47,802 nucleotides of DNA from Elysia marginata (taxonomy: Eukaryota > Mollusca > Gastropoda > Plakobranchidae), in the NCBI GenBank assembly GCA_019649035.1, contig BMAT01003800.1, positions 31,735 through 79,536 on the forward strand. Reading direction: 5' to 3'. The notes under the pieces were generated by a model. The model searched no databases, had not been told where the DNA came from, and worked only from the letters and a program-made list of their open reading frames with translations. Positions within the stretch are counted from its first letter, which is position 1; every line of letters starts with the position of its first letter. Made by a program: the position numbers and the translations under genes. This document shows, in pieces, positions 35,076-46,734 of the stretch.

Positions 35076-36549
35076 GTAAGTTTCTTTATGGGTTCTTTTT
35101 TCTCTCAAGATCGAATGATTCCCCTGTATAAAAATATTACAAAAACTAAAACTTAACTTTAGTTTGTGACATATGGAGACACAGGACAAGTACAAGGGGG
35201 AAAAGAACCTCTCTGTAAAAAAAAATAGATGTCATATTGGAATGCAAATTTTGGAAGGCATTGCTCATGAGCACAGCTTTAAGTGTCTCCATATTAATTT
35301 CGTGTGATAAAAGTATCCATTCGGGAGTCAGTGTCATATTTTGCCGTTGTTTTTAATAACAAAGTTCCCTTACTTTAAGGAGTTAATATGAAGTAGACAG
35401 TTTGTGTTCAATGTACATGTAGTTACTTTTTGCATGAAGAAAAAGCCCATTATTAAAAGCAGTATAGAAATTGGTCAAATGAACGACCGCCAGTCAGATT
35501 CCTCGACAGCAATGTTTACTAATGTTGCTGAGATTTTCCAAACGTTTTGAAGTACTAGCATTGCTTACCCCTATGAATAGCATTGGTCCGAAACAAACAA
35601 GAGCAGATCTTTCAAAGTTGCACGTATTTAATAGAATTCCACTTTCACTTAATAAAAGTGAGTCTATTACGTTTTGAGCTGCTCGGCCTGGTTGCTGTTG
35701 GAAGTAGGCATTGCAGTCCGCTTATGCAGCAATGGGGGACGAAATTGTCACCACAAAAAACTATTCCCTATTTATTCAGAAATTCCTTGAACTAGAAGAT
35801 CCAAAGGCACCAAAGGCAATCATTTAGGCTCGCCAACACATAACTTTAAACAACAAACACAGAGAACAAACATGAATATTTAAGGTTGACGGACTCCAGC
35901 TGTTCCTCAACTTCTTCGTCTGAGTGCTTTGTACTTGAAGCGTAAACTTGTATAACAGTCATACTGTGTGGTCTGGCTGATACATGCATAGAGATTAATC
36001 TGTGGCAATTGGCGTGCAGCTGATGACACTGCCGCAAATTTCTTTCCTGACAAAGAGTTTCGTTCGATATTGGTGAATTCTTTGATCCCCAGAAAACCAG
36101 ATTTTGTTGCCATCGTTTGTTTCAATTCACCAAATCCGGTCCATCTGATCTCACATTCACGTAGCCCTATTATGTTCCAGCTGTATCATTTTAACTCATG
36201 GGTGAGCTCGTGAAGCTGTCCTGTCTCGTACAAGTATCGAACGTTCCACATTCCAATGACTGTGCCCCTTGTTGGCAGTTTAAAGCATTTTAGACTCTAG
36301 TAGCACATTTCTAGCTTCCATCCTAGAAGTTACGTTTATGGAAAGAATGAAACAAGTTGGGTATAGATAGATTTAAAAAAAAATAAAACATAATCGCGAG
36401 GACAAAAGAAAAACACAGGACTTTTTAGTTTGGGTTGGGTCCATTCTAACTTTCTTTACTTAAATCTGCGAAATGTATTTTTTACGAACTCTACTCGTAT
36501 TTTTTAAAAAAGTCCAAAATTAATATTTTTTTCGCATTCCATCGCACAG
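35076..36549 (+). other. Intron (1,474 bp) of the smoothelin-like gene
   Basis: It starts GTAAGT and ends TCGCACAG, with a phase-1 position: the split codon G|AG gives Glu. It hosts a LINE endonuclease relic in antisense orientation. Read-through into it would meet a stop after about 18 codons (35131). Confidence 0.9.
35860..36290 (-). mobile_element. LINE apurinic-type endonuclease relic inside the intron
   Basis: On the - strand, 36270-36120 reads GTVIGMWNVRYLYETGQL, then HELTHELK and IIGLRECEIRWTGFGE. This is the conserved N-terminal endonuclease block of RTE/CR1-type LINEs ('GTWNVRTL.E.GKL......M.RY..DILGL.E.RW.G.GE'). Further on, RLISMHVSARPHSMTVIQVY matches the 'RLI..RI.A.P.NITVIQVYAPT' block. 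Stops and frame changes show decay. The reverse-transcriptase part is absent. The element lies antisense to the host gene and does not touch the splice sites. Confidence 0.85.
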
Positions 36550-37478
36550 AGTACTCGACAGTTCCGCCCCGGCGCCTGTCCCTGCCTGATGCCAGCACAA
36601 TGACCAAGCAACAGATGTTGGAGGCCATTAAGAGCGCCTCGGACATCAGGGACAAATACTCTAGCGGTTTAGGAGGACCTGTGGAGAGAGGCCAGGCCAG
36701 CACGAGTAAACAGAGATCTCGCAGACTTCTCAGCGAGGATACCACCACAGCTTCATCTGCTGCTTCCGACAGGGTTCTTACTCCGATAGGACTAGCGACT
36801 GACGACGAAAATCAAGAAGTTTTCTTGCCTTCCGCAACGTCCTTAACAAGCCGTCCAGGGATCGCGGGAAAGTTTCCTCTGCAACGGGCTGGATTTGATG
36901 CTGTGTCTACCACAGACACCAGGAAGTCTCGAGACTCTGGTCTCCGTGGGAAACTTGCGGCTATGTCTTCATCTTCGCTGCTTCCGTCTAAGCAAACATT
37001 CGGAGCTGAATCTGTCACAGCTCTCCCTCTCTCTCCGTCTAATTCAAGACCAAAAATCTCACAAAGATCTGCACTGTCAAATTTAAACACATCCGGAAAC
37101 ATGTCTAAAACTGGCCCCTTATATTCAGCTAGCGATTCTGCGCATGTGCCTAAAATGTATTCTAGCGTCTCATCAAACAGTGGCTCGTCTTCCCCTGCCC
37201 AACCCTCCCCACTTCAGCGCAGAGCAAGCGATTCTCCCAGCATTCCTGACATCCGGGGGTTTCTTCCTGTCAACGGTACACAACAACAGCAAGATAGGAG
37301 GCGGTCACTGAAAAGCGACGGCTTTGACTCCAGTCAGGATGGACTTTCAACTTTGACCTCATCCGGAACCGGAAGAGAGAAACAGAGCTCCCGATCAGCA
37401 GGGCGCTCTACTGGCTCAACTGGATCGTCTTACAGCCACATTGACGAATGTGAGTCAGAGTTGGACCTTACAGAAATG
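36550..37478 (+). CDS. SMTN-like: Smoothelin-like protein, second linker exon
   Basis: The exon is 929 bp: two bases complete the split Glu codon, then 309 codons follow (phase 1 in, phase 0 out). It joins in frame with the previous exon and gives EYSTVPPRRLSLPDASTM at the junction. The product is Ser-rich linker with a short charged, possibly helical segment (QQMLEAIKSASDIRDKYSSG, from 36606). Basophilic kinase-type sites are RRLS (36570-36581, followed by LP, also a 14-3-3-like context), RRAS (37218-37229) and RRRS (37296-37307). The last residues, SELDLTEM, form the first helix turn of the next smoothelin repeat, which is completed in the following exon. The donor is ATG|GTGAGT (37479). 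The ATG at 36600 is internal and not a start. Confidence 0.9.
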
Positions 37479-40400
37479 GTGAGTCACAAAACCTTATATT
37501 TCATTGAAAAATTACTTGGTAAGATAAGATAAGGTATATTCTATTGATCTTAATATGGAAAATTCAGATTTACACCGTCATCAGAAGAACGTAAACATAG
37601 ATGAAACTCTTTCATTGTAATTGTTCAATATGAAAGTATTAAAAAATTATAACTTCTTTATTCCATTGATAAATCGTTAAGTGTACTGTAACAAATTTCA
37701 CGCATTTAATTTATTTCTGATTTTTGTCATTTCGCGATAGTATTCAATGTTTTCCTAGGTCTGACCTGGCAGCAGCTGTTATGTTACCTAATCTCAGTTT
37801 TCTTTGTTTTTGTTTTTTTTTCTATCCGTATCCACACATCTATGTTTGGTTTTATTATCAAACTTTATTAACTCATGCTTTAAATAATTGTTGCATCATT
37901 TTCTTTTAGGTCTCGGTATTTTTTTTATTTTTTTTTTTTTTTGGGGGGAGGGTCGAAAAAAAGCGAACAAAAGTGTCAAATTATAATGAAGGCATTTGGC
38001 CGAAGAGGTCATTTATGTCAGATTTTTTTTATCAATAACTAAAACTATATGCTCAAGTTTGTTAACAGAAAATTTGAAAGATATACAGTTTTGCATTGCA
38101 AAATTGTTATTGCAAGGAATTACAAAAAATATTGCAAACGATGTTATTGCATTTTCAGTTTTAGTTGATTGTCAGCAAAAGCGACCATTGTTTTTCTTGT
38201 ATGTTTTTGTTCTTTTTACTTCAGTGTAGAAAGCTCTTCCCGTTGAATATACACCTTAAGCTTTTACCTGTAAGTCTTATAGAATTGCCACCAACTGATT
38301 GTACCCAAAGAGCTCTCTAATCACGTATATAAAACGTGATAGTTTGCAGAGTGAACAGCAATTTCAGTTGAATATGTAAGGCAGCGATGTTTGTTGTTAT
38401 GGGGGACAAACGTTATTGGCAAATTTGAATACATTCCATTTATGCATCACTTGATACAGCGTCAATTTCGTGTTTACTTTTCGAATTATCGATGGAATGT
38501 AAGGTTTAAGGCCTTTTATCTCGGCCATCTGATCAGTTTGATAATGATGTAACAGTTGTTTACCATATCGACACAATCAAAGGTTAAGTTCGAGCTAATG
38601 TTTTGTTCTTATCCCTAAAGTTTTGACCTATTTTTAGCTTTACTAGATTGTGTGCATTAATAATATTCATATAACCTTCCTACACTCTACAATTATCATA
38701 AAAATAGATAGAACTGCATTTTATTCAGTAAAGCATAAACTCAGAAACTTTATAAGACAATTGTTCTTGATTCCTCTTTTGTATTAAACATTACATGATT
38801 TAGAGCTAACATTTTTGTTTTCGAAAGGAGGGACTTCATATTACAATATTTCATAAACATTGTCCCAACGAACATTATCTAACTTTATCCAGCAATGGAA
38901 TAACAAACCGTTCACATCATTGTAGCATTGTTGATCTGTATGTTAGCCAAAAATATGAATTTTCTTATGCCTAAGTTGTCTTAATCAAAGAAAAGAGGCA
39001 TCGAACGTTTTGGACAATTTTTTATGCTCCTAAAAATATTAGTGACTTAAAGAATAAAAATAGCAATATAATCTTTTCCATTACTAGTTTTCCAATGACA
39101 AAGCACGATAAGGGGCCCCGCATGAAAAAACCCACGCAAAACATCGAAATCAGTTACTTATGTATCTAAAAACAATAATAAGTGTTTCAACTTTATTGTT
39201 TTTGAAGAAATTGTAACGCTAATCTGCGTTAACGTTTGTATAATTATAGAATATTCTTTTATTTATTGTCATACCTGTGTAATAAGGCAGGTAAAATGTG
39301 AAATTTGTCGCTTCAGCGAAGTTCTATAATAAACGGACGCGTATGGTAGATTGCTAGCTTTAGCTTGAAGTCTGTTCTTATCCAATGCTGTTTGTAGCCC
39401 TATAATTTTTTTTCCAAAAAAAAACAAAAAAACAACAACATTTTTAGCAATCTTCATTCCTCAACACAGCCAGGTTTGCTATAGCCTCGTTAGCTAGTTG
39501 TGTGCGTAGCATGCTATAGCCTTGTCAGCCTTGTCTAATTCCTTATCGACGCCAGTTTACGCTATGCAGCGCCTAAACCAATACAATGTTTTGTTAGTTT
39601 TTTTAGTTTTTCGAAAATAATTTTCAAAGTTGACACACAATATCTATACTTGGCATAGTCTCTGAATCTTTTTGATATGTTTTATAACTGCCTTTGTTCA
39701 GTACTTTGAGATTTCTTTCACCAACTTCTTTAAAAAGTTGGTAACATGATGTGTCACAATTACAGATGTTTCAAAGTATTGGTTCTATTTTGTTTTCAAC
39801 TTTATTTCCATATAAGTGCGTTTAATTTAAATGTATTTTACTATATTGAATCATGTGATGTCGATAAGTAAAGCATCACCTAGCACAATACACAACCTCA
39901 ATTTTTAAAATCATATTATCTACCATTTTCAATAGCATGTTTTCCTTTTTTTACTTTTGCATACAGAACATTTTAAAATATGTTGAAAGGACAAAAACTT
40001 TTTCCAACGACATCGGAGCAGTATATAGCCGTTTCTCTTCTTTTTTTTGATTTGTTGATCTTACATTGTTTTATAATGAAAGAAAAATCTACTTCACTAT
40101 CTCCTAGTTTTTAAGATATAACGCTTTTTTATAAGCCGAATTGTTGCATTATGTTTGAAGTTTTCATTACAAGTTTTTACACACATCATTACAAAGATAT
40201 TACAATGAGTTCATAGAAAAACAAAAACATAAAATAAGAAGTACACACTATTTTCCATAAGGTCTAAGAATCGCATCGGACGAAAGAAAAAATATAATAG
40301 CTTAGCCTGACCCTCTCTCGTTTCACATGAAAGCATGGATGAAAAAGTTTATCCCTTATGGCCTGATGACAGGTTCTTGTGCTGGTTGCAGTGATATTGT

Positions 40401-41935
40401 CGGTCCCCAACATCAGACTTATCTTTCAGACTAATAAACTAGACAGTTTAACTTGAACAAATCGAAAAGTTTGCTTGCATCTTATTCAGAACAAACTTTT
40501 AAAAGCCTTAGAACAATTTCATCTGGACAGTTTGCATTTAGATAAAATGCTTTATGGAGAGCTCATTACACTAAAAGATTTACTGTTGTGACAATTGTGG
40601 TACCGTAATTTTTTAAAAGAGATTTGAAAATGTTGATCGGAGCAACAAAAATATGCCCAAGATTGATTTAAAGATCTGTTCTTAATATGGATACTGTGAG
40701 TTGCTTATGAAAAAAGTTATTCGAGAAAAAACCAACCGTAGACCAAAGGTTTTGAACCGCGCCAAAATATTTTTGTTATCACATATAAAGCGAACATAAT
40801 TGATCCCCACCATGATCACTGTAACCAGCACTAGAATTAGAAGCTATCGTCAGGCAATTAAGGTCTACGGGCGCATCCTATTTATACTGAAATTCTCTCC
40901 CAAAAGTCAGCAAGTACATGCCGTAAAACTTTACGGAATAAAAATATTCAAATTTTATTTTCTGTATAAAGATAGAGGGTGGTACCAAAAGATCAGTATT
41001 TCATTTTTCCCCTTTGTCCGATGCAGTATTTACTTATACACAGAAGTGTCATTTTTGTACCTTTTAGACAAAAGAACTCATCCAAGAGGTTAGCTCTGAT
41101 TTGATCTATTGCCCAATGATTCTTAACATTATTGTAATCTTTTAGAAAGACAATGGTTTATCCGTGTATGAGACAAAAAAAAAGAGTGCAACAGGAGATT
41201 TAGAGAAAAGGCTCATGAAATACGGATGTGTCTGAAGTATTTGGACATTTAATTTCTTCAATAGCATCGGTTATTCAGTTTATAAATCATTTTGTTTATA
41301 CTTTACTTTTTATCCTAAATATCATGTAATGCTTAGTCAACTATTGACGCTATATATAACTAAATTTTTTCCTTATTAAATGGCATGGAAAAAGTGAAGC
41401 TAACAAAAAATTTAATTTAGCATTTTTTTATTCAAAACAGACCTAGATAGTTTAGCTTTTTGATTACTTAAAAAACATGTAGCGCTCTATCTCATTTATC
41501 TTTATTTCAAATCAAGGAAAATATTAGATGTAAACATAAGGAGAAAAGAAGTCAAAGAAAATTGATACCGATGATGTTTCAGAAGAATTTTTAGAATCAG
41601 TTTTTATACCTTTTCATACAAATTTTTTTCAGTGTTCCAGCCTTCAGTATTAGAAAAACATAAAATGGCCTTGAATTATATATATGAAATGACAGTCTTA
41701 CCTTATATAAAGTGATGGGTGTTCTAAAAAAACTATATCTGTAGTTGTTTTTTTTTTTTTCAGTTTAATGTGCGACTTTAGTACAAATAATTTTTCTTTT
41801 TTAGAAAAAAACTTATATTTTCCATTTTTCCTTTCTTCGTTGATGGATGGCTTTAAATCGTCATACAATCATGACGGAAAACAATAAATCTACCTTGACT
41901 TTCGGTGACCCTGTGACCCCGCGACCATCTTGCAG
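37479..41935 (+). other. Intron (4,457 bp) of the smoothelin-like gene
   Basis: It starts GTGAGT and ends ATCTTGCAG, phase 0. The content is AT-rich with homopolymer runs (for example T/G near 37920-37950) and no recognised mobile element. A 97-codon frame at 40800-41093 has no motif and is taken as chance. A few GC-balanced patches just before the acceptor are unassigned. Confidence 0.85.
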
Positions 41936-42029
41936 CTAACGGTCAGTGAGGACTTCAACGAGAGACGGCGTATCAGAGCCAGGATGAGGGAGCTCAAGAC
42001 ATTACAGCAGCGCAAGGGAAGTAATGCGG
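41936..42029 (+). CDS. SMTN-like: Smoothelin-like protein, exon with second smoothelin repeat
   Basis: This 94-bp exon (phase 0 in, phase 1 out) encodes the helical core EDFNERRRIRARMRELK followed by TLQQRKGSNA. Together with SELDLTEM from the preceding exon it makes a near-complete smoothelin repeat, with the pattern 'L..ML..S.DFEERK.IRAALREL...K' known from vertebrate smoothelin. The borders are consensus: TTGCAG before and G|GTAAGA after (42030). The repeat is interrupted by a phase-0 intron directly after the 'EM' position, the same place and phase as in the first repeat. The calponin-homology domain should follow in later exons, and none could be read in the remaining 5.8 kb. Confidence 0.9.
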
Positions 42030-43621
42030 GTAAGAATTCTGTCAAGAAATGGATATTTCCTCATATAGCGTCCCCTACTTTGATGATAAAAATATAAACG
42101 CTAGAAGAAACAGTAAGAAGTGTGGTGAGAAGACAAGACATCAAAGGAATAGAGAAAAAGAGCTTAAAAGAGCAGATACATGATGACTTATGGAGAAAGA
42201 GAAGGCTGCAGAGAGGCGTGAGAGAGGGATAATAAGATATGTAAATTATGTGACGTAGATATAAACGGAGTTCTTGGCAGGGATCAATACATATTGACAT
42301 AGATAAGGCGCAGCGGTCATAAAATATAAGCGCCAGCGATAACTTTTTGTTATCTATATAACTTAGTTTTCACTTTTTAGTTTTCTGCCTTTCTATGACA
42401 TAACCTTACTTTTCAAACTGGGCCTGGAGGTTGATTTTCTTTTAGAAAACCCAAAAAAATTCTGTCCTCCCTCTCTACCCTTTCTCTATCTCTAATAACA
42501 TCACAAAATCCCCATTTTTATCTATTTGGAACAAGAAAGTATCTCATTTTTCTTTTCCGTCTCCCGAACGCTACCCGGAGACGCATATACAAGGTTTTGA
42601 AGAGTCAGGCTTCCAATCATTATTTATCTCATTTATCACCATAGGACTGGATAACTGTGGTGAGGGGGGCGGGCATTTTAACCGAAAGTGTTGTCTGTCG
42701 ACTATGTAGATGATGTCAGGTTCGATTCTTAAAGTAAATAGAGCAAAACTTGTGCCACAATAGCAATTTTCCTGTTTTAAGGCAAATATCTAGATATAAA
42801 ATAGTTCCATTGCAGGCAGCAGTCTCTTACTCGAAGCAAGAAGAAGCAGCAAAAAGAAACAAATTGCCAGTGCTTTTTGTGAAAATAGAAACATGGATTC
42901 ATTAGCCCATTTTCCCTGACCCTCGGGTCAAAAACACGACACATTTTACTTCAAAATATTTAGAACCACACTATGCGTTGTCTAAGATAAAAATGCCATA
43001 AATACGCCTCCTTGTAAAATGGAAACTTGACCTTTATCTCCCGGAAGTAAACTTTCGAGAGATTTTGTCAACAACGGGACAGAGTATTTACTCAGTAGAA
43101 TCAACAGTATTTGTGCAGTTAGAACATTTATGGTACAATCTGATTCTCTCTGAGAGTGAAGCTAGCCTCATATTTTATCACACAGTAACGTGTTAGCTAG
43201 CGTACATTCAATGGAATTAGGGGGCGGGCAGAAAATAGCGAGGAATCATAATACTCATGCATAGTCTCCCAAGCCGTTCTTTCCCTGTCCCACTGTCTTT
43301 CTATTGTTTCACCCTCGCTTTATTCATCTATAGCTCTCGTTCTCTCTCTCCTTTTTCCTCTTTCTTTCCATCTACAATAAAGTCATTTAGATCTGTTTCA
43401 GTTTATCAATTTCCTTTTCCTCTTTTCATCGCTCCCAGTCTCTCTCTCTCTCTCCTTTCTTAATACTTGCCTTTCTAATTTTCTACCTGTCTCTTTTTGT
43501 TGCCCTTTTCTGCTTTGTAAACTATCATGCGCCTCAGTTTTACCTTTAAGGTAATCGTTCTCTTTAACATTATCCCTCTTATACTCTGATCCTTCTCTCC
43601 ATTCTCTTTTCATTCTATACT
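42030..43621 (+). other. Probable downstream intron of the smoothelin-like gene
   Basis: The donor GTAAGA at 42030 requires a later exon in phase 1. A phase-compatible AG at about 42817 opens a Ser/Lys-rich frame that reaches a stop after about 36 codons. It has a weak pyrimidine tract and is not accepted as an exon. Otherwise AT-rich, with a CT-rich tract from 43430. Confidence 0.5.
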
Positions 43622-43623
43622 CT

Positions 43624-43663
<40 letters not shown>
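43622..43663. repeat. (CT)n microsatellite
   Basis: A C run followed by about seventeen CT units. A shorter CT tract lies at 43440-43453. Confidence 0.95.
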
Positions 43664-43665
<2 letters not shown>

Positions 43666-44764
43666 TTTCTTCTATCAGCTCTGTAATCTGTCCACATTCA
43701 GTTCAGCCGCTTCGAGCGTCAAGGTTAAAGTAACAAAACTCCCGCTTGATTTACCTCGTAAGTGTGAAGGTCCCCTTTGGAAAAACAGCGCAAAGCGACA
43801 AGTCTCTGTGGGAGAAAAGACTTCTCGTCGCGGTTCTATCGAGCAGGTTCATCTCAGATTTTATCTGAAAAACCAAATTCGGAATTCCCATCCCTCCCGC
43901 CTTTCTACAAGTAACAATCAAGATATGTGTGACAATCATATTACTTAAAACAGTATCTTAGTTTTCGCGTTAGGTTTTATTTCAGTGGTATCCATACCAA
44001 AGCTTAATAGAGAAACTATCGAAACAAAGGAGACTTGAAGTCGACAAAGTCGAAGTACTGAATTAAGAACGAGAGAAAGAAGGACAAGCGCAAACTTAGA
44101 TCTAGCAAATACGTAAATGATACATGAAAGGCTGGAGTGTTGAACCTGCAACTGTAATAAACACACTTTTGCTGTTTCTCAACACAAAGTTGACAACGCG
44201 GAAGAGCTACTTAATTTTATTCTATGCCTTCGTTAACATATGTGTAAAAACTGGAGGCAAAATCATCAAGTGTTGGAGTATTTACAAATTTTGAAATAAT
44301 TGTTTAGTCCATTCGTCCAATGGGTGATATAGTAAACCATCATAATAGAAATAAGTTTTCTAAATTGTCTCAGAAGCCATACATATAATATTATATCTGT
44401 CTTTTACGTATCGAAACTATTCCCTATTTTACAGTCCTTACTTTCGGAAGGTCAACCAGTTTGGTCATTTGAGGTATAAACGGCATAAATTTTTTTCTAT
44501 ACGTTTTTTTGTAATCTTGAGCAATTTTATTTTTCATGATTGGACTTAACGAATAATTTTTTTAAGGAAAAAAATTCAGATTCAAAAAACGTAAAAATGT
44601 ATCAAAAACTGAGCTCAGAAACAAATGTAGAGTTATCAGAAAAAAAATGATTTTGCCATGGTTGACCATCTGTGTGTTAAACAAAGTTACAAACTATAAA
44701 CATTATTCTTTTTCAATTTAAAGCTCTCCAAAAATTGTTTTAAGGCAGAGTAAGACATATTAGA
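43664..44764. other. Spacer, nothing recognised
   Basis: More GC-balanced at 43680-43920, where short frames exist on the - strand without recognisable motif. AT-rich after that. Confidence 0.4.
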
Positions 44765-44875
44765 AGACGTCTTAGTAGTTTGCAAGTCAGAACTCCTGTC
44801 TGACAAGTGATGGGTGTCAGGCCTGCCAGTTAGTGGCATGGGTTCAATTCCCTCGCTGATAATTTCCTCCCTTTA
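44765..44875 (+). mobile_element. Possible tRNA-derived SINE head relic
   Basis: A box-A-like CTTAGTAGTTTGCAAGTC and a box B GGGTTCAATTCCC are in correct order but are spaced more widely than in a tRNA, with a likely insertion. The sequence after it does not match the other SINE bodies in this window. Confidence 0.35.
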
Positions 44876-45114
44876 TCCTCTTTCTCATGTCGCTGGGATG
44901 CTAGATCCAAAATCGAAATAGTCTCTCTGTTTCTTTATTCTCAAACCATTTTCTCATTATGTGTCGAATGTAAAAAAAAACAATTAAAAATAAAACTGCT
45001 ACTCTCAATTTGCTTCTGTTTTAAAAGCCTCTTTTGAAGGTAGATTTAGTATAATACACATACCAGATGCTGCATGTGTGTTAGAAATTATACGCTTAGA
45101 ATTAAAGAAAAATA

Positions 45115-45424
45115 TGGTTATAGTCTGACACCACCGATCTCAAGACTTCACATACTTGCGCCAACAGGACAATATACACCAGGGCAAATCAAATCACTTT
45201 TCAGAGCATTAAAGGGCGGCTTTCTGGTAGAGCCTCAATACTAAAGTTCCAAAAATTTCAAGCAGTGTCTTTGGCCAGTTGCCTACTTTACAGGTGGGAG
45301 AACCGAGGAATTTGTAGAAAAAAATTGCTTCTCTAAGGCATTTACAACATGAGCCACGGTTTGGATCGAACCGCAATCGTTAGAATACGAATCCGACGCA
45401 CAAACTACTAGACCACGCTGGCCG
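45115..45424 (-). mobile_element. tRNA-derived SINE, family 3, copy 2
   Basis: Full-length match on the - strand to the SINE at 17771-18087. The tRNA-like head has GTGGTCTAGTAG and GCGGTTCGATCC, followed by CCACCTGTAAAGTAGGCAAC, GCTCTGAAAAGTGATTTG and GTCTTGAGATCGGTGG. Identity is clearly lower than between the two family-2 copies, so this family looks older. Confidence 0.85.
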
Positions 45425-46387
45425 ATATCTTAGGTTATAGGTGTTGTGCCGTTGTAATTTGATTTCACACTTCTGAGGCATATATTTCCTGGGGACTTTA
45501 TCTGACAAATTCTCGGCAATACTGTCGTTATCTGTTGAAACAATAGGCTCAGTGAATCCGTTCCTTGGTAATGCAAAGTGGATCCATACACCCAAACCTT
45601 TCTAGATCTAGAAATATAATTATCAGTTCTTTTCACCTCGTTTCCAAAACCAATATCTCCCAGGCATAACCATACTACCCACATCGTTACCAAAGGCAAT
45701 TACACCTTACAAGGCATCGTCTTGGGAAAACTTTTTATTAAGTCTCTTAATCCAATATCATCTAATATCTTCTGTTACGTGCCTTAGACAAACTATCTGT
45801 CTATAACGTTTCTGGAGGAAATAATGTTCCACCATCGTCTAAACGAAGACTTCGTCACTTAAGTCAGTATAACCTGGCATTGTCTTAACCTCACCTAACG
45901 GGCAAACTAACTAAGCAAATTCTGCTGTAACACTGACTGTGATAGCAGCTGCTGTTGGCTGTCCGGCTGGGTTTCTTCTAGGTCACTACTAGGCCCTAAC
46001 GGTCACCAGTGGTCAAACAAGGCATGGGCCAGTTGGTCAGCCACTTAACCAGTAGACGCGATATAGCACCTGACAAGATCAAAACACGGCCGGCGGCCCA
46101 TTGTCTGAACACTAGTAGACAATAATAACATTCGCTAGAAGTTGTTCGAGCTTTCCAAAAGGTTTACATACAGTGCTTCCTGTTTTTATCTTCTCTTTCT
46201 TGTTTTCATAATTCCCAGAGGTTCCTATTAATACGTTCACGGACTTATGATACAAAGTAGACACACGGTGAGAAATGAATTAGTGTTAAGCCTTTTAAAT
46301 TCTTCTTTAGAACTACAAGTATTAGCGTTTTGGTTTCACTTTTGATTTCGATTTGAATTATTGAACTTGTTATGTAGATGAACTGAC
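45425..46387. other. Spacer, nothing recognised
   Basis: Contains an 89-codon frame on the - strand (45430-45699) without recognisable motif and an unusually GC-rich patch (45930-46110). No RNA structure or gene could be assigned. Confidence 0.4.
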
Positions 46388-46497
46388 TTAATCCTAGAAG
46401 CATCATCGTCCGATCAAGTCGGCCCTATTAAATGGAAGTTACATTTTTAGAACCTACTGGCGCAAAAAAAATGGATGTGTGATGCTTCTAGGGTTAA
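46388..46497. mobile_element. piggyBac-like MITE (102 bp) with TTAA target sites
   Basis: The element is 46392-46493, flanked by TTAA at 46388-46391 and 46494-46497. The ends are inverted repeats: TCCTAGAAGCATCA on the left, and the complement of the right end reads CCCTAGAAGCATCACACATCC. TTAA followed by CCCTAGAA-type ends is the classic piggyBac pattern. There is no coding capacity. Confidence 0.8.
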
Positions 46498-46634
46498 ATA
46501 CCAGTATTATAGGACCCGGAAGTCAATAAAATGCACGATGTTGATAGGCCCAAGGACGCAATTGGAAAGTTATTAGTGAATCCACATCGTTATTCTACTC
46601 GAAAACTTTTGTACCTTTATCTCTAAATCTTAGA
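46498..46634. other. Short spacer
   Basis: Nothing noted. Confidence 0.4.
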
Positions 46635-46700
46635 CTCTCCGTTCTACCCTCTTCCGTCTCTCTATCTTTCTGTCTACTTGTCTATGTTTCTCTCTCTCTG

Positions 46701-46732
<32 letters not shown>

Positions 46733-46733
46733 A
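46635..46733. repeat. (TC)n-rich tract
   Basis: Imperfect TC repeats with TGTC and TATC interruptions, ending in CAG. Confidence 0.9.
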
Positions 46734-46734
46734 G

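Noticed and set aside
33622-35156. Several 80-109 codon frames overlapping the long smoothelin exon
   Set aside because: They are shadow frames of the real coding exon.
36600-36602. ATG as start codon of a separate gene
   Set aside because: The frame is open upstream to a splice acceptor and joins in phase with the previous exon, so the ATG is internal.
40800-41093. 97-codon frame within the 4.5-kb intron
   Set aside because: No motif, no splice signals in phase and AT-rich codon use.
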